DNA of 14,728 nucleotides from contig JAHIYL010000092.1 in the NCBI GenBank assembly GCA_018815145.1, forward strand, positions 1 to 14,728, written 5' to 3'. The stretch comes from Nanobdellota archaeon (GTDB lineage: Archaea; Nanobdellota; Nanobdellia; Woesearchaeales; GW2011-AR15). This document shows positions 1 to 6,447 of this stretch, one piece after another. A program made the position numbers and the translations under genes. The notes beneath the pieces are model-generated. The model did not search any database. It saw only the letters and a list, made by a program, of their open reading frames with translations, and was not told the DNA's origin. How positions within the stretch are numbered: the first letter of the stretch is position 1; every line of letters starts with the position of its first letter.

Positions 1-132
1 AGAAGCAAAAAAGGAGCTGAAATCACAAGCGTGCTTTTATCTGTTATTCAAACACTGCGCATGAATAATAAAAATATCTTAGAAAGTTTGAAAGATATTA
101 TCGATAATCCTTTACCAACTTCAACATACTGA
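1..132 (+). pseudogene. 3' end of a probable IS66-family transposase (partial at window edge)
   Basis: An open frame runs from base 1 to a TGA at 130-132 and gives a 43-residue C-terminal fragment. Its GAEITSVLLSVIQTLRMNN stretch and the following helix ending in NPLP resemble the extreme C-terminus of IS66-type transposases, where a G-A-x-x-(S/A)-x-x-(Y/L)-S-x-x-(E/Q)-T segment is followed by a short helix. The rest of the gene lies outside the window, so I cannot say whether the element is intact. I did not find a terminal inverted repeat in the 100 bases after the stop. The family call rests on a short match and could be wrong. Confidence 0.5.
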
Positions 133-231
133 CCTATTACAAAGCAAAGAAAAATTTATTAATTTCAGTATCAATAATGTATTTCTAATCATAAAATTTG
201 TTTTTTGATATTAGTGCGCAATATTATTTTG

Positions 232-236
232 GGTGA
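232..236 (+). promoter_or_regulatory. Ribosome binding site that sets the DUF302 start
   Basis: GGTGA matches the complement of the 16S 3' end and sits 6 bases before the ATG at 242. It overlaps the alternative GTG start at 233, which favours 242 as the real start. Confidence 0.5.
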
Positions 237-241
237 AAAAA

Positions 242-622
242 ATGTTTGGCTACAAAAAAATTGTTGATGCAGGTTTCATGGATACTATTGAAAAAGTTAA
301 ACATGAACTGTATGAGCAGGGATTTGGAGTATTGACTGAGATTGATGTGAAAAAGACTCTGAAAGAAAAGATCAATACAGAAATGGATGATTATGTCATA
401 CTTGGCGCATGCAATCCGCCCTTTGCACACAAAATCATTGAGCTGGATAAAGAGCTTGGGCTTATGCTTCCATGCAATGTGATTGTATACCGCAAAGATG
501 ATAAAACACATGTCTCTGCATTCATGCCATCATCAATTCTAAGTATGATAGATAACCCGCAGGTGAAGATAATTGCTGCTTTGGTTGAGGAAAAACTAAA
601 GGCTGCTGTGGATAATGTGTGA
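242..622 (+). CDS. DUF302 family protein
   Basis: The product is 126 residues, normal for a single-domain DUF302 protein (a small alpha/beta fold of unknown biochemical function, in bacteria and archaea). The family signature is clear: ILGACNPPFAHK at about residues 53-64 and LMLPCNVIVY at about 74-83. These hold the two conserved cysteines C57 and C78. No signal peptide or membrane segment is visible, so it should be cytoplasmic. A GTG at 233 is in frame, but GGTGA at 232-236 fits the archaeal anti-Shine-Dalgarno with 6-base spacing to the ATG at 242, so I chose 242. An AT-rich box near 191-199 could be the TATA element of a short leader. The gene stands alone between the transposase fragment and a gene-poor stretch. 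The two conserved Cys could bind a ligand or metal, but no role is established here. Confidence 0.82.
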   Translation: MFGYKKIVDAGFMDTIEKVKHELYEQGFGVLTEIDVKKTLKEKINTEMDDYVILGACNPPFAHKIIELDKELGLMLPCNVIVYRKDDKTHVSAFMPSSILSMIDNPQVKIIAALVEEKLKAAVDNV

Positions 623-797
623 GGCAGTGTGAAGAAAGGATTGCTTCTTCTAGTAGATAGGTTGGGTTTGTTGGGTACAAAAGGATGTGACTCATATGTG
701 GGATGATCAATATTACTCGACGAACATTAGCTGAAAATCAGCCTTTGTAATCAAATAGAACGAACGCCATTTTAATGAATTGAAAGGAGCGGGGGAC

Positions 798-854
798 TTG
801 AAAAAATATTTTAAGATTGTTACATTACTTCTTTTTATGGCTATGATCAATTAA
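798..854 (+). pseudogene. Short signal-peptide-like ORF, probable remnant of a secreted protein gene
   Basis: A TTG start at 798 follows GGAGCGGGGG after a few bases and reads 18 codons: MKKYFKIVTLLLFMAMIN, then TAA. A lysine-rich N-terminus followed by a run of hydrophobic residues is what the beginning of a signal peptide looks like, and it ends abruptly at an A-tract. I read it as the truncated 5' end of a secreted or lipoprotein gene lost by deletion. It might instead be a genuine small membrane peptide. The reading frame is certain; the interpretation is not. Confidence 0.3.
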
Positions 855-857
855 AAA

Positions 858-875
858 AAAAATAAATTTATTTTT
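858..875. repeat. Perfect 18-base AT palindrome
   Basis: AAAAATAAATTTATTTTT is its own reverse complement, with its centre between 866 and 867. Such a sequence could act as a terminator tract in either direction or be a simple AT-rich coincidence. Confidence 0.4.
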
Positions 876-883
876 CTTATTCG

Positions 884-902
884 AGATGGGATGCTCCCAT
901 CT
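884..902. terminator. 8-bp hairpin AGATGGGA-tgc-TCCCATCT
   Basis: A perfect 8-bp stem with a 3-base loop. On the minus strand it is followed by the AT palindrome and a run of ten T, the layout of an intrinsic terminator for leftward transcription, but no minus-strand gene is visible to its right. On the plus strand it is followed by a pyrimidine-rich stretch without a long T run. Its owner is unclear. Confidence 0.35.
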
Positions 903-983
903 GCGAGCTCTCCCCTTAACTCCCACACCCTAAATTCTTTTTAAAAAAAGCACTTCATGCTGAGTAAATTGCCTTCCAGAAAG

Positions 984-993
984 ATTTAAAAAA
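984..993 (+). promoter_or_regulatory. TATA-like box of the flavodoxin gene
   Basis: TTTAAAAAAT is centred about 26 bases before the ATG at 1014, with purine-rich sequence just upstream that could serve as a BRE. There is no Shine-Dalgarno before the ATG. This is the layout of a leaderless archaeal transcript. Confidence 0.5.
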
Positions 994-1013
994 TAACTAA
1001 TAATAATATAAAT

Positions 1014-1478
1014 ATGCCAAACAAAAAAGTTCTCATAATTTGTCAGTCAATTCATCATGGCAACACTATGAAAGTTGCAAAAGTTATTGCAGAACAATTA
1101 AACGCAGATATAATAAAACCTTCTGATGTTAAACCCGCCGATATTGATAAATATGATGTAATAGGTTTCGGATCAGGGATGTATAATGGAAAACATCATA
1201 CCAGTCTGTTTGAATTAGTTGAAAATCTTAAAATTCAGAAGAATAAAAAGGCATTTATATTTTCTACTGCATCTATTTGTTATAAAAAAATGCATGAACC
1301 ATTAAGACAAGAACTTATTTCTAAAGGGTTTGACATTATTGATGAATTTATTTGTAGGGGTTTTATGGATTATAGTTTTATAAAATATTTCTTTGGCGGA
1401 TTAAATATAAAAAGACCAAATAAAAAAGATTTTGCAAAAGCAAAAGATTTTGCATTGAAGATAAAAGACAGCATTTGA
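1014..1478 (+). CDS. Flavodoxin family protein
   Basis: A 154-residue single-domain flavodoxin-like protein, a usual length for the family, that should bind FMN and carry electrons in the cytoplasm. The N-terminal beta strand KKVLIICQS leads into the phosphate-binding loop SIHHGNT at residues 12-18. The second flavin loop is seen as GFGSGMYNGKHH (51-62), and the third as FSTASICY (83-90). The C-terminal RPNKKDFAKAKDFA segment is typical of archaeal members. No Fe-S motif or fused domain is present. The partner is unknown. The gene is flanked by its own leaderless-type promoter and a separate promoter for the next gene, so it is probably transcribed alone. The family is clear; which redox pathway it serves cannot be told from here. 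Confidence 0.88.
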   Translation: MPNKKVLIICQSIHHGNTMKVAKVIAEQLNADIIKPSDVKPADIDKYDVIGFGSGMYNGKHHTSLFELVENLKIQKNKKAFIFSTASICYKKMHEPLRQELISKGFDIIDEFICRGFMDYSFIKYFFGGLNIKRPNKKDFAKAKDFALKIKDSI

Positions 1479-1506
1479 CTTCAACTTATACTTCCCCTCA
1501 CAATAC

Positions 1507-1518
1507 TTTTTTAAAAAA
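1507..1518 (+). promoter_or_regulatory. TATA-like box of the permease-thiI unit
   Basis: TTTTTTAAAAAA is centred about 28 bases before the ATG at 1541, and no ribosome binding site precedes that ATG. This suggests a leaderless transcript starting at or next to the start codon. Confidence 0.5.
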
Positions 1519-1540
1519 GACTTCTTTTATTAGCTGAATC

Positions 1541-2461
1541 ATGAATCTCATCACTCAATATTTTACTGCTCTCTGGGACCTGTTAAAGGATCTTGGAATA
1601 TATTTTCTCTTTGGCTTTATAATAGCTGCATTTGTAAAGGAATTCGTCTCAAATGATGAGATGCTGAAATTATTCGGAAAAAATGACATTCTTTCGCTTC
1701 TGAGAGCTGTGTTTTCAGGTCTTGTAATCTCTGTCTGCTCCTGCGGGGCAATCCCGATTGCTGCAATGCTAAGAAAGAGCGGGACTTCTACAGCGACATC
1801 ACTGACTTTCTTGTTGGCGACCCCTTGGGCAGGATTCATGCACATAGCAATCATTGCAGGTTTCATCGGCATCAAAAACGCTCTCCTATTGTTTTCATTA
1901 TCACTTGTAGTAGCACTTCTGACAGGATTAATTCTGGCTCAATTTGAAAACAGAGGATGGATAGAACAAAAACTAAGTACAAAGCATAAAAAAACCAGTA
2001 AGACGTCTTGTGCATGTGATGACTGCTGCGATGATGACAATAAAAAAAAGGTTCCTCTATTAAAACGTCTGTTCATCTCTGTCCCAAAGCAGATGTGGGA
2101 GATACTGACTGATGTCGGAAAATACCTTCTTATCGGCATATTCCTGAGTGCTGCTCTTAAAGCATTTGTGCCTCAAAGTATTGTCTATAGCATACTTGGA
2201 AAAGGACCACTATCAATTTTACTTGCCCTCCCCATTGCAGCAGTCATTGAACTCTGCTCAGAAGGATTCAGTGTCTTTGCAGGTCAATTGTTTCAGATGG
2301 GAGCGACACTTGGAGTTGTCTTTACAATGATTATGGTAGGTGTTTCGACAGATATAACTGAACTTTCCATGATATGGGGAAAATTCGGAAAAAGGTCAAT
2401 GTTTGCATATCTTTTTATAAGTACAGCCTTTGTTCTGATTTTTGCATTGATGCTCGGATAA
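1541..2461 (+). CDS. Metal permease of the ArsP/SO_0444 (DUF318) type
   Basis: A 306-residue polytopic membrane protein with two repeated halves of about four TM segments each. The first half carries the family motif VCSCGAIPIAAMLRKSG at residues 65-81; the second half carries the matching IELCSEGFSVFAG at 236-248. Members of this permease group are linked to export of arsenicals or of Cu/Zn. Between the halves is a hydrophilic, probably cytoplasmic loop (about 138-175) with the cluster CACDDCCDDD at 157-166, giving four cysteines and several aspartates that could bind a soft metal. The start at 1541 is supported by the TATA-like box 28 bases upstream. thiI follows after only 5 bases and is probably cotranscribed. 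I am confident of the family; the transported metal is not determined, and export rather than import is inferred from relatives. Confidence 0.82.
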   Translation: MNLITQYFTALWDLLKDLGIYFLFGFIIAAFVKEFVSNDEMLKLFGKNDILSLLRAVFSGLVISVCSCGAIPIAAMLRKSGTSTATSLTFLLATPWAGFMHIAIIAGFIGIKNALLLFSLSLVVALLTGLILAQFENRGWIEQKLSTKHKKTSKTSCACDDCCDDDNKKKVPLLKRLFISVPKQMWEILTDVGKYLLIGIFLSAALKAFVPQSIVYSILGKGPLSILLALPIAAVIELCSEGFSVFAGQLFQMGATLGVVFTMIMVGVSTDITELSMIWGKFGKRSMFAYLFISTAFVLIFALMLG

Positions 2462-2466
2462 ACAAA

Positions 2467-3603
2467 ATGAATCATATAATCATCCATTACACTGAAATTG
2501 CACTGAAAGGCAAGAATCGTGGATATTTTGAACTCTTGCTTAAAAACAATATCAGATCAAAAATCAAAGATGCAAAAATACTTGCTGAGTCAGGACAATT
2601 GACTGTAAAAACAGCTGTACAAGAGAAAAAAGCAAGAGAAATCTTTGAAAAGATACCTGGAATAACCTATTTCTCTTTTGCACTCAAAGTTGATCAGGAC
2701 CTTGATTCAATCAAAGAACTTATCAAAAAAACAATAGAAGACAAAAAATATTCGACATTCAAGATTGATGCAAAAAGAAGAGATAAATCATTCAAACTGA
2801 CCAGCATGGAAGTAAATAAAATCCTAGGTGCATTTGTTGAATCTGAATTCAAGAAGAAAGTCCAATTAGATGACCCTGACCTTGCAATAAAAGTTGAAAT
2901 AACACACAAGAATGCCTATGTCTCTTTTGAAGATATCAAAGGAGCCGGCGGCATGCCGATTGATTCAAAACAAAAGGTCGTAGCATTGATATCAGGTGGT
3001 TTTGATTCTCCTGTTGCTGCTTATTCAATGATGAAAAGAGGATGCCAGGTCATCTTTGTCCATTTCCAGAACCATAACCAGATGGATGCATCTGTTGAAG
3101 ATAAAGTGACTCAGATTGTAAAACAGCTCTCTAATTTCCAGAATAAGACACTCTTCTACATAGTCCCTTTTGAAGAATTGCAGAGAAGGATAATCATGGA
3201 TGTAGAAGCAAATTACAGGATGCTTGTATACAGAAAATTCATGCTCAAGATAGCAGGGATGATTGCAAAAGACCATGGTGCAGAATTTTTGGTTGTCGGA
3301 GATTCAATTTCTCAGGTTGCATCACAGACCTATGAGAATCTTGCTGCAACATACAGAAATTCTGAAATCCATATCCTAAGCCCTCTCATCGGCATGGACA
3401 AGATTGAGATAATGGACACTGCAAGAGTCATAGGTACATACGATATATCAAAACTTCCTTATGGCGACTGCTGCAGCTATTTTTTAGCCAAGCACCCTAT
3501 GCTGAAATGCAGGCTTTCATACCTGGACAAACTGGAATCAAAGGTATATGATAAGGAACTGATTGATGCTGCCTTGAACAATGCGAAGAAGATTGAGATG
3601 TAG
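2467..3603 (+). CDS. thiI: tRNA 4-thiouridine synthase ThiI (rhodanese-less form)
   Basis: ThiI uses ATP to adenylate U8 of tRNA and then transfers sulfur to form 4-thiouridine; in some organisms it also serves thiazole synthesis. The 378-residue product begins MNHIIIHYTEIALKGKNRGY, the family's usual N-terminus, followed by a ferredoxin-like region and a THUMP domain (to about 160). The PP-loop ATP-binding motif is ISGGFDSPVAA at 175-185, and GDSISQVASQT is at 278-288. The C-terminal DCC at 334-336 holds the cysteines expected to take part in sulfur transfer. There is no rhodanese domain, and the only cysteines are C193, C335, C336 and C348. The frame is open further upstream, to 2374, but that overlaps the permease gene, and the conserved N-terminus starts at 2467. 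It follows the permease by 5 bases, with no obvious functional link to it. Confidence 0.9.
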   Translation: MNHIIIHYTEIALKGKNRGYFELLLKNNIRSKIKDAKILAESGQLTVKTAVQEKKAREIFEKIPGITYFSFALKVDQDLDSIKELIKKTIEDKKYSTFKIDAKRRDKSFKLTSMEVNKILGAFVESEFKKKVQLDDPDLAIKVEITHKNAYVSFEDIKGAGGMPIDSKQKVVALISGGFDSPVAAYSMMKRGCQVIFVHFQNHNQMDASVEDKVTQIVKQLSNFQNKTLFYIVPFEELQRRIIMDVEANYRMLVYRKFMLKIAGMIAKDHGAEFLVVGDSISQVASQTYENLAATYRNSEIHILSPLIGMDKIEIMDTARVIGTYDISKLPYGDCCSYFLAKHPMLKCRLSYLDKLESKVYDKELIDAALNNAKKIEM

Positions 3604-3623
3604 ATAATAGAAATCTGTTAGTT

Positions 3624-4331
3624 TTATGTTTTCAGAGGATTCTTTTCTCTGTATTCTTTGACAGCAGCAGGAATGTTATCTATTGTTTTTGCAGTAATAT
3701 ATTTTTTTATTTCTGCATCCCCATACTTTTCAGCCATATATCTTGGAAATACTTTCCTCTCCCGAAAAATATAACTACATAATGCGTCTACAACTCCTTC
3801 TTTTTCTTCATGTGTCAAATCAAATCCAAGAACAAGCAGATTTTCAATACCAATATGCACCAGTTCGTGAAGAGGCGATTTTTTTGCTCTATAGTCACTA
3901 ATTTCTCCATTGATTAATCTAATAATTCCTTTATTTTCATCTGTAATATAAGAACCGGTGACACCATACTTTGATACAATAATTGTATATTCTTCAGGCA
4001 GATGAAAACCCCAATTATCCCTGAACTCTTCAAGGATTGGAATTGCTTTTTGGACAATCTCCAACTGTTTATTTATTGCAGCAATCCCTTCTTTATAATG
4101 CCCATGTTCATCTGTATCTGCATCATATATTTCTTCAATAAATAATTTTTTTAGAGAGTTCCAGTTTGATGCTGCATAGGGCTGATTAAATGCTTTTACA
4201 AAATCAGAATGGTCTGGCATTATTACATCATATCCCTGTTCAATTCTAGTTTTATACCTTTCATGCCAAAGTTCAATAAAATCAAATTCTTCTTGTGCAG
4301 TGAAAGGTCTAACATGTATTTCGATACCCAT
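3624..4331 (-). CDS. Putative HExxH metalloprotein, zincin-like
   Basis: A 235-residue protein with no visible signal peptide or TM segment, so probably cytoplasmic. I do not recognise a named family. The sequence shows HELVH at residues 155-159, the HExxH zinc-binding motif of zincin metallopeptidases, preceded by a segment (KSPLHELVHIGIE) that has the usual helix character. About 19 residues later comes KEGVVDALCSYIF (177-189), where a glutamate/aspartate could supply the third zinc ligand as in gluzincins. The N-terminal half (1-110) is charged and helical. It is convergent with thiI (20 bases between stops) and has its own leaderless-type promoter. Peptidase activity is an inference from the motif alone; it could be a non-enzymatic relative. 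Confidence 0.6.
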   Translation of the reverse strand: MGIEIHVRPFTAQEEFDFIELWHERYKTRIEQGYDVIMPDHSDFVKAFNQPYAASNWNSLKKLFIEEIYDADTDEHGHYKEGIAAINKQLEIVQKAIPILEEFRDNWGFHLPEEYTIIVSKYGVTGSYITDENKGIIRLINGEISDYRAKKSPLHELVHIGIENLLVLGFDLTHEEKEGVVDALCSYIFRERKVFPRYMAEKYGDAEIKKYITAKTIDNIPAAVKEYREKNPLKT

Positions 4332-4350
4332 CTATGCTGGGTTAAATATG

Positions 4351-4360
4351 TTATATTTAT
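4351..4360 (-). promoter_or_regulatory. TATA-like box of the HExxH protein gene
   Basis: On the minus strand this reads ATAAATATAA, centred about 25 bases before the ATG at 4331. No Shine-Dalgarno is seen, which fits leaderless transcription. Confidence 0.45.
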
Positions 4361-4456
4361 ATTGAATTGTTTTTTGGTACAAAACAAAACATCCTCCATA
4401 ACAAAAGAATTTAGCCGACCATAAGAGAGATTTTTGACACAAAATATTTTGCCTTT

Positions 4457-5029
4457 TCAAATTCCATATTGCATCAACTCCCAGAATTTTTGAGGATTGT
4501 TTAGGATTATATGGTTTTTTAATGCTTGCTTACCTACATTTTCTTGTGTTGACATCATCATCTCTTTGAACTCTATTTCTGATACAAATATTGGATTTAT
4601 TTTTTTATCAAACAACAGTTCATATTTTGAAAAGGAAACAGATTTCTTACCAAGCTTATTTATTATCAACAAATCAATATCACTTATTTTTGTCTCTTTT
4701 CCTTTAGCATAGCTTCCGAACAAAAGCACAATATCATCTGTCTGAATTTCATTCTCAATTTTCTTAATAATTGGTTTTTTAGCTAAGAATTCTTTTTTTT
4801 CCTCATCAGATGCAATTGCAAGATATGATGTGTTAATCTTATTATTTTGGTTTAATTTTACAATATAACTATGACCTATTTTTTCTTTGACAATAAGATC
4901 ATCCATAGAATCAGCTGTCCTATAGAAAGTTGCATAGGGAACTGCTGTCCCAATACTAAGCTCCCTCATAGTTAATTTTTTATCAGGATTTTTCCCCAGC
5001 TTCAAGATGATTTTAAACTTATTATCCAT
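4457..5029 (-). CDS. HTH-fused nucleotidyltransferase domain protein
   Basis: A 190-residue two-domain protein. Residues 1-60 resemble a winged helix-turn-helix (LTMRELSIGTAVPYATFYRT at 19-38 is the helix-turn-helix part). Residues 85-160 form a minimal nucleotidyltransferase (MNT-type) domain of the polymerase-beta superfamily, with the signature FGSYAKGKETKISDID at 104-119: the GS of the nucleotide-binding turn and the two metal-binding aspartates D117 and D119. The third strand (INPIFVSEIEF, 144-154) is present, but a third catalytic acid is not obvious. MNT proteins are often antitoxin partners of HEPN proteins; no HEPN gene is adjacent, so this one may be a stand-alone regulator as in many archaeal genomes. 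The domains are well supported; the cellular role and the nucleotidyl target are unknown. Confidence 0.72.
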   Translation of the reverse strand: MDNKFKIILKLGKNPDKKLTMRELSIGTAVPYATFYRTADSMDDLIVKEKIGHSYIVKLNQNNKINTSYLAIASDEEKKEFLAKKPIIKKIENEIQTDDIVLLFGSYAKGKETKISDIDLLIINKLGKKSVSFSKYELLFDKKINPIFVSEIEFKEMMMSTQENVGKQALKNHIILNNPQKFWELMQYGI

Positions 5030-5053
5030 TTTTGAATAATATTATCCCTATTT

Positions 5054-5065
5054 GATATTTAAATG
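5054..5065 (-). promoter_or_regulatory. TATA-like box of the nucleotidyltransferase gene
   Basis: On the minus strand this reads CATTTAAATATC, with TTTAAA centred about 31 bases before the ATG at 5029. It implies a leader of only a few bases. It lies in the 119-base divergent intergenic region shared with the regulator-ZIP unit. Confidence 0.4.
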
Positions 5066-5113
5066 TTTCTGTGGTACTGAATATAAATTGAAAAAAATTA
5101 CCATTCCGCAACC

Positions 5114-5120
5114 TATATTA
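5114..5120 (+). promoter_or_regulatory. Probable TATA box of the regulator-ZIP-E1 unit
   Basis: TATATTA is centred about 32 bases before the ATG at 5149, giving a very short predicted leader. It sits in the divergent region opposite the nucleotidyltransferase promoter, about 55 bases from it. Confidence 0.35.
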
Positions 5121-5148
5121 ATCCATTCACTTTAACCCTTTAAATACC

Positions 5149-5691
5149 ATGAATCAAAAACACATCGGACTCATACTTATTGCTGTCGGAATCCTTGCCG
5201 GCCTGTTTGTCTATATGGCAAAGGCAAGGGAAGACAGGTTCATATCAACGATCATCATGGAAAAAGGATCCTGCTATCTTGATGACGGCACATGCCTGCA
5301 TGAAGACAGGGATTTCACACTCTATGTGATAGGTGCAGCACTTTCAGGCGTCCTCATAATATTTGGGATGTATCTGTCATTCATCGACAGGACACAGGAA
5401 GTATTATACGATCATCAGATTAAAGTTACAAATGCATTAAAAGAAGCCAAATCAGCAGAAAAAAACAAAGATGAATTCAAAGCTTTCCTTGCTGGTTTCA
5501 GTGAGGATGAGCAAAAGATATTGGCTGCAATAAAAGATCAGGATGGAATACTCCAGTCAACTCTCAGGTACAAAACTGATCTCTCAAAGACAACAGTGTC
5601 CCTTATATTAAAATCACTCGAGGAAAGAAACATAATTTCAAGAAAAGAACATAAGAAGACAAAAGAAGTCTATCTTAAGAAGAGGTTTTAG
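5149..5691 (+). CDS. Membrane-anchored winged-helix regulator
   Basis: A 180-residue protein with two hydrophobic TM segments (about 6-23 and 57-77) flanking a 33-residue loop, a charged linker (about 85-115), and a C-terminal winged helix (about 117-178). The recognition part is LQSTLRYKTDLSKTTVSLIL (135-154), followed by LEERNIISRKEHKKTKEVYL, which looks like the wing of MarR-like archaeal HTH proteins. If the HTH is cytoplasmic, the loop lies outside the membrane; it holds C42, C49 and H51 within GSCYLDDGTCLHEDRD, a plausible metal-binding or disulfide site. The ZIP transporter starts 3 bases after its stop, so I infer that it controls metal uptake, perhaps its own operon, by a one-component membrane mechanism. 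The domain layout is visible; the ligand and targets are not known. Confidence 0.72.
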   Translation: MNQKHIGLILIAVGILAGLFVYMAKAREDRFISTIIMEKGSCYLDDGTCLHEDRDFTLYVIGAALSGVLIIFGMYLSFIDRTQEVLYDHQIKVTNALKEAKSAEKNKDEFKAFLAGFSEDEQKILAAIKDQDGILQSTLRYKTDLSKTTVSLILKSLEERNIISRKEHKKTKEVYLKKRF

Positions 5692-5694
5692 AAG

Positions 5695-6432
5695 ATGAAT
5701 GCTTTATTGAATTCCATCATTGCAACCCTGATCATCAGCTTTGTTTCCCTGATCGGAATAGTGACCGTCTTTCTGAAGAAAAAAAAGATGGAAAATATCC
5801 TGCTCTGGCTTGTCGGCCTGTCTGCAGGAGCTCTGATCGGCGGAGCATTTCTTCATCTGATTCCTGAAGCTGCTGAAGTAATTGGTTTTGAGAAGGTTGC
5901 CCTACTGACTCTGCTAGGATTCAGCGTATTTTTCATAATAGAACGAGTGCTTCACTGGAGGCATTGCCACGAAGGTGTGTGTGATATCCATGCATTTACA
6001 TATATGAGCATGATAGGTGATTCAATACATAATCTGATTGATGGAATGATAATAGTAGCTGCATTCCTTGCTGACTTTAAGATTGGTATTGCAACAACAA
6101 TTGCAGTAATAACACACGAAATCCCTCAGGAACTTGGAGATTTTGGTGTCCTTCTTCATGGTGGTTTTTCAAAAGCCAAGGCTCTTCTCTTCAATTTCCT
6201 TACTGCACTCACAGCAGTGCTTGGTGCAATAATTGGTTATATTTTGCATTTCTTTGTACAAGACCTTACCATTTACGTTCTCCCTTTTGCAGCTGGTGGA
6301 TTCATATACATCTCATCATCTGATCTTATACCAGAGCTTCACAAGGAAAAAATAGTATCAAAATCTATCATCTCATTTATCTTTTTTCTGATTGGGATTG
6401 GCTTGATGTTTGGCACAAAGATGATATTTTAA
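5695..6432 (+). CDS. ZIP family divalent metal transporter
   Basis: A 245-residue inner-membrane protein with about eight TM segments, normal for compact ZIP proteins, which move Zn(II), Fe(II) or other divalent metals into the cytoplasm. The metal-site motifs are intact: HNLIDG at 112-117 in TM4 and HEIPQELGD at 141-149 in TM5; AFLHLIPEA (51-59) lies in TM2. The variable loop between TM3 and TM4 has several possible ligands, HWRHCHEGVCDIH at 87-99, with five His/Cys more than structure alone would need. The start ATG is 3 bases after the stop of the membrane-bound regulator and 15 bases separate its stop from the E1-like gene, so the three are probably one operon. The substrate cannot be assigned from sequence. 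Confidence 0.88.
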   Translation: MNALLNSIIATLIISFVSLIGIVTVFLKKKKMENILLWLVGLSAGALIGGAFLHLIPEAAEVIGFEKVALLTLLGFSVFFIIERVLHWRHCHEGVCDIHAFTYMSMIGDSIHNLIDGMIIVAAFLADFKIGIATTIAVITHEIPQELGDFGVLLHGGFSKAKALLFNFLTALTAVLGAIIGYILHFFVQDLTIYVLPFAAGGFIYISSSDLIPELHKEKIVSKSIISFIFFLIGIGLMFGTKMIF

Positions 6433-6447
6433 TAATGAATCAATAAA

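Larger units (their letters stand above)
623..1013. other. Gene-poor intergenic stretch with a remnant ORF and palindromes
   Basis: About 390 bases without a convincing full gene. It contains a weak GAAGAA...TTCTTC inverted repeat just after the DUF302 stop (631-650), a short ORF with a ribosome binding site (798-854), an 18-base AT palindrome (858-875), an 8-bp hairpin (884-902), and the promoter of the flavodoxin gene at its right end. The base composition is mixed: a G-rich stretch at 653-680 and a pyrimidine-rich stretch at 903-930. It looks like degraded or rearranged DNA between a mobile-element fragment and the flavodoxin gene. Confidence 0.5.

Noticed and set aside
224..511. Minus-strand open frame of 95 codons over the DUF302 gene
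   Set aside because: DUF302 motifs are clear on the plus strand; the antisense frame is a shadow.
1555..1875. Minus-strand open frame of 106 codons within the permease
   Set aside because: The plus-strand permease is clearly coding here; the antisense frame has no ribosome site or family resemblance.
4332..4456. Intergenic space between the two minus-strand genes examined for a tRNA or small RNA
   Set aside because: No cloverleaf or stable stem was found; apart from the TATA-like box of the left gene I see nothing.
4457..5029. Possible HEPN/MNT toxin-antitoxin pair
   Set aside because: Only the nucleotidyltransferase half is present; neither neighbour shows the HEPN RxxxxH motif in a suitable small helical protein.
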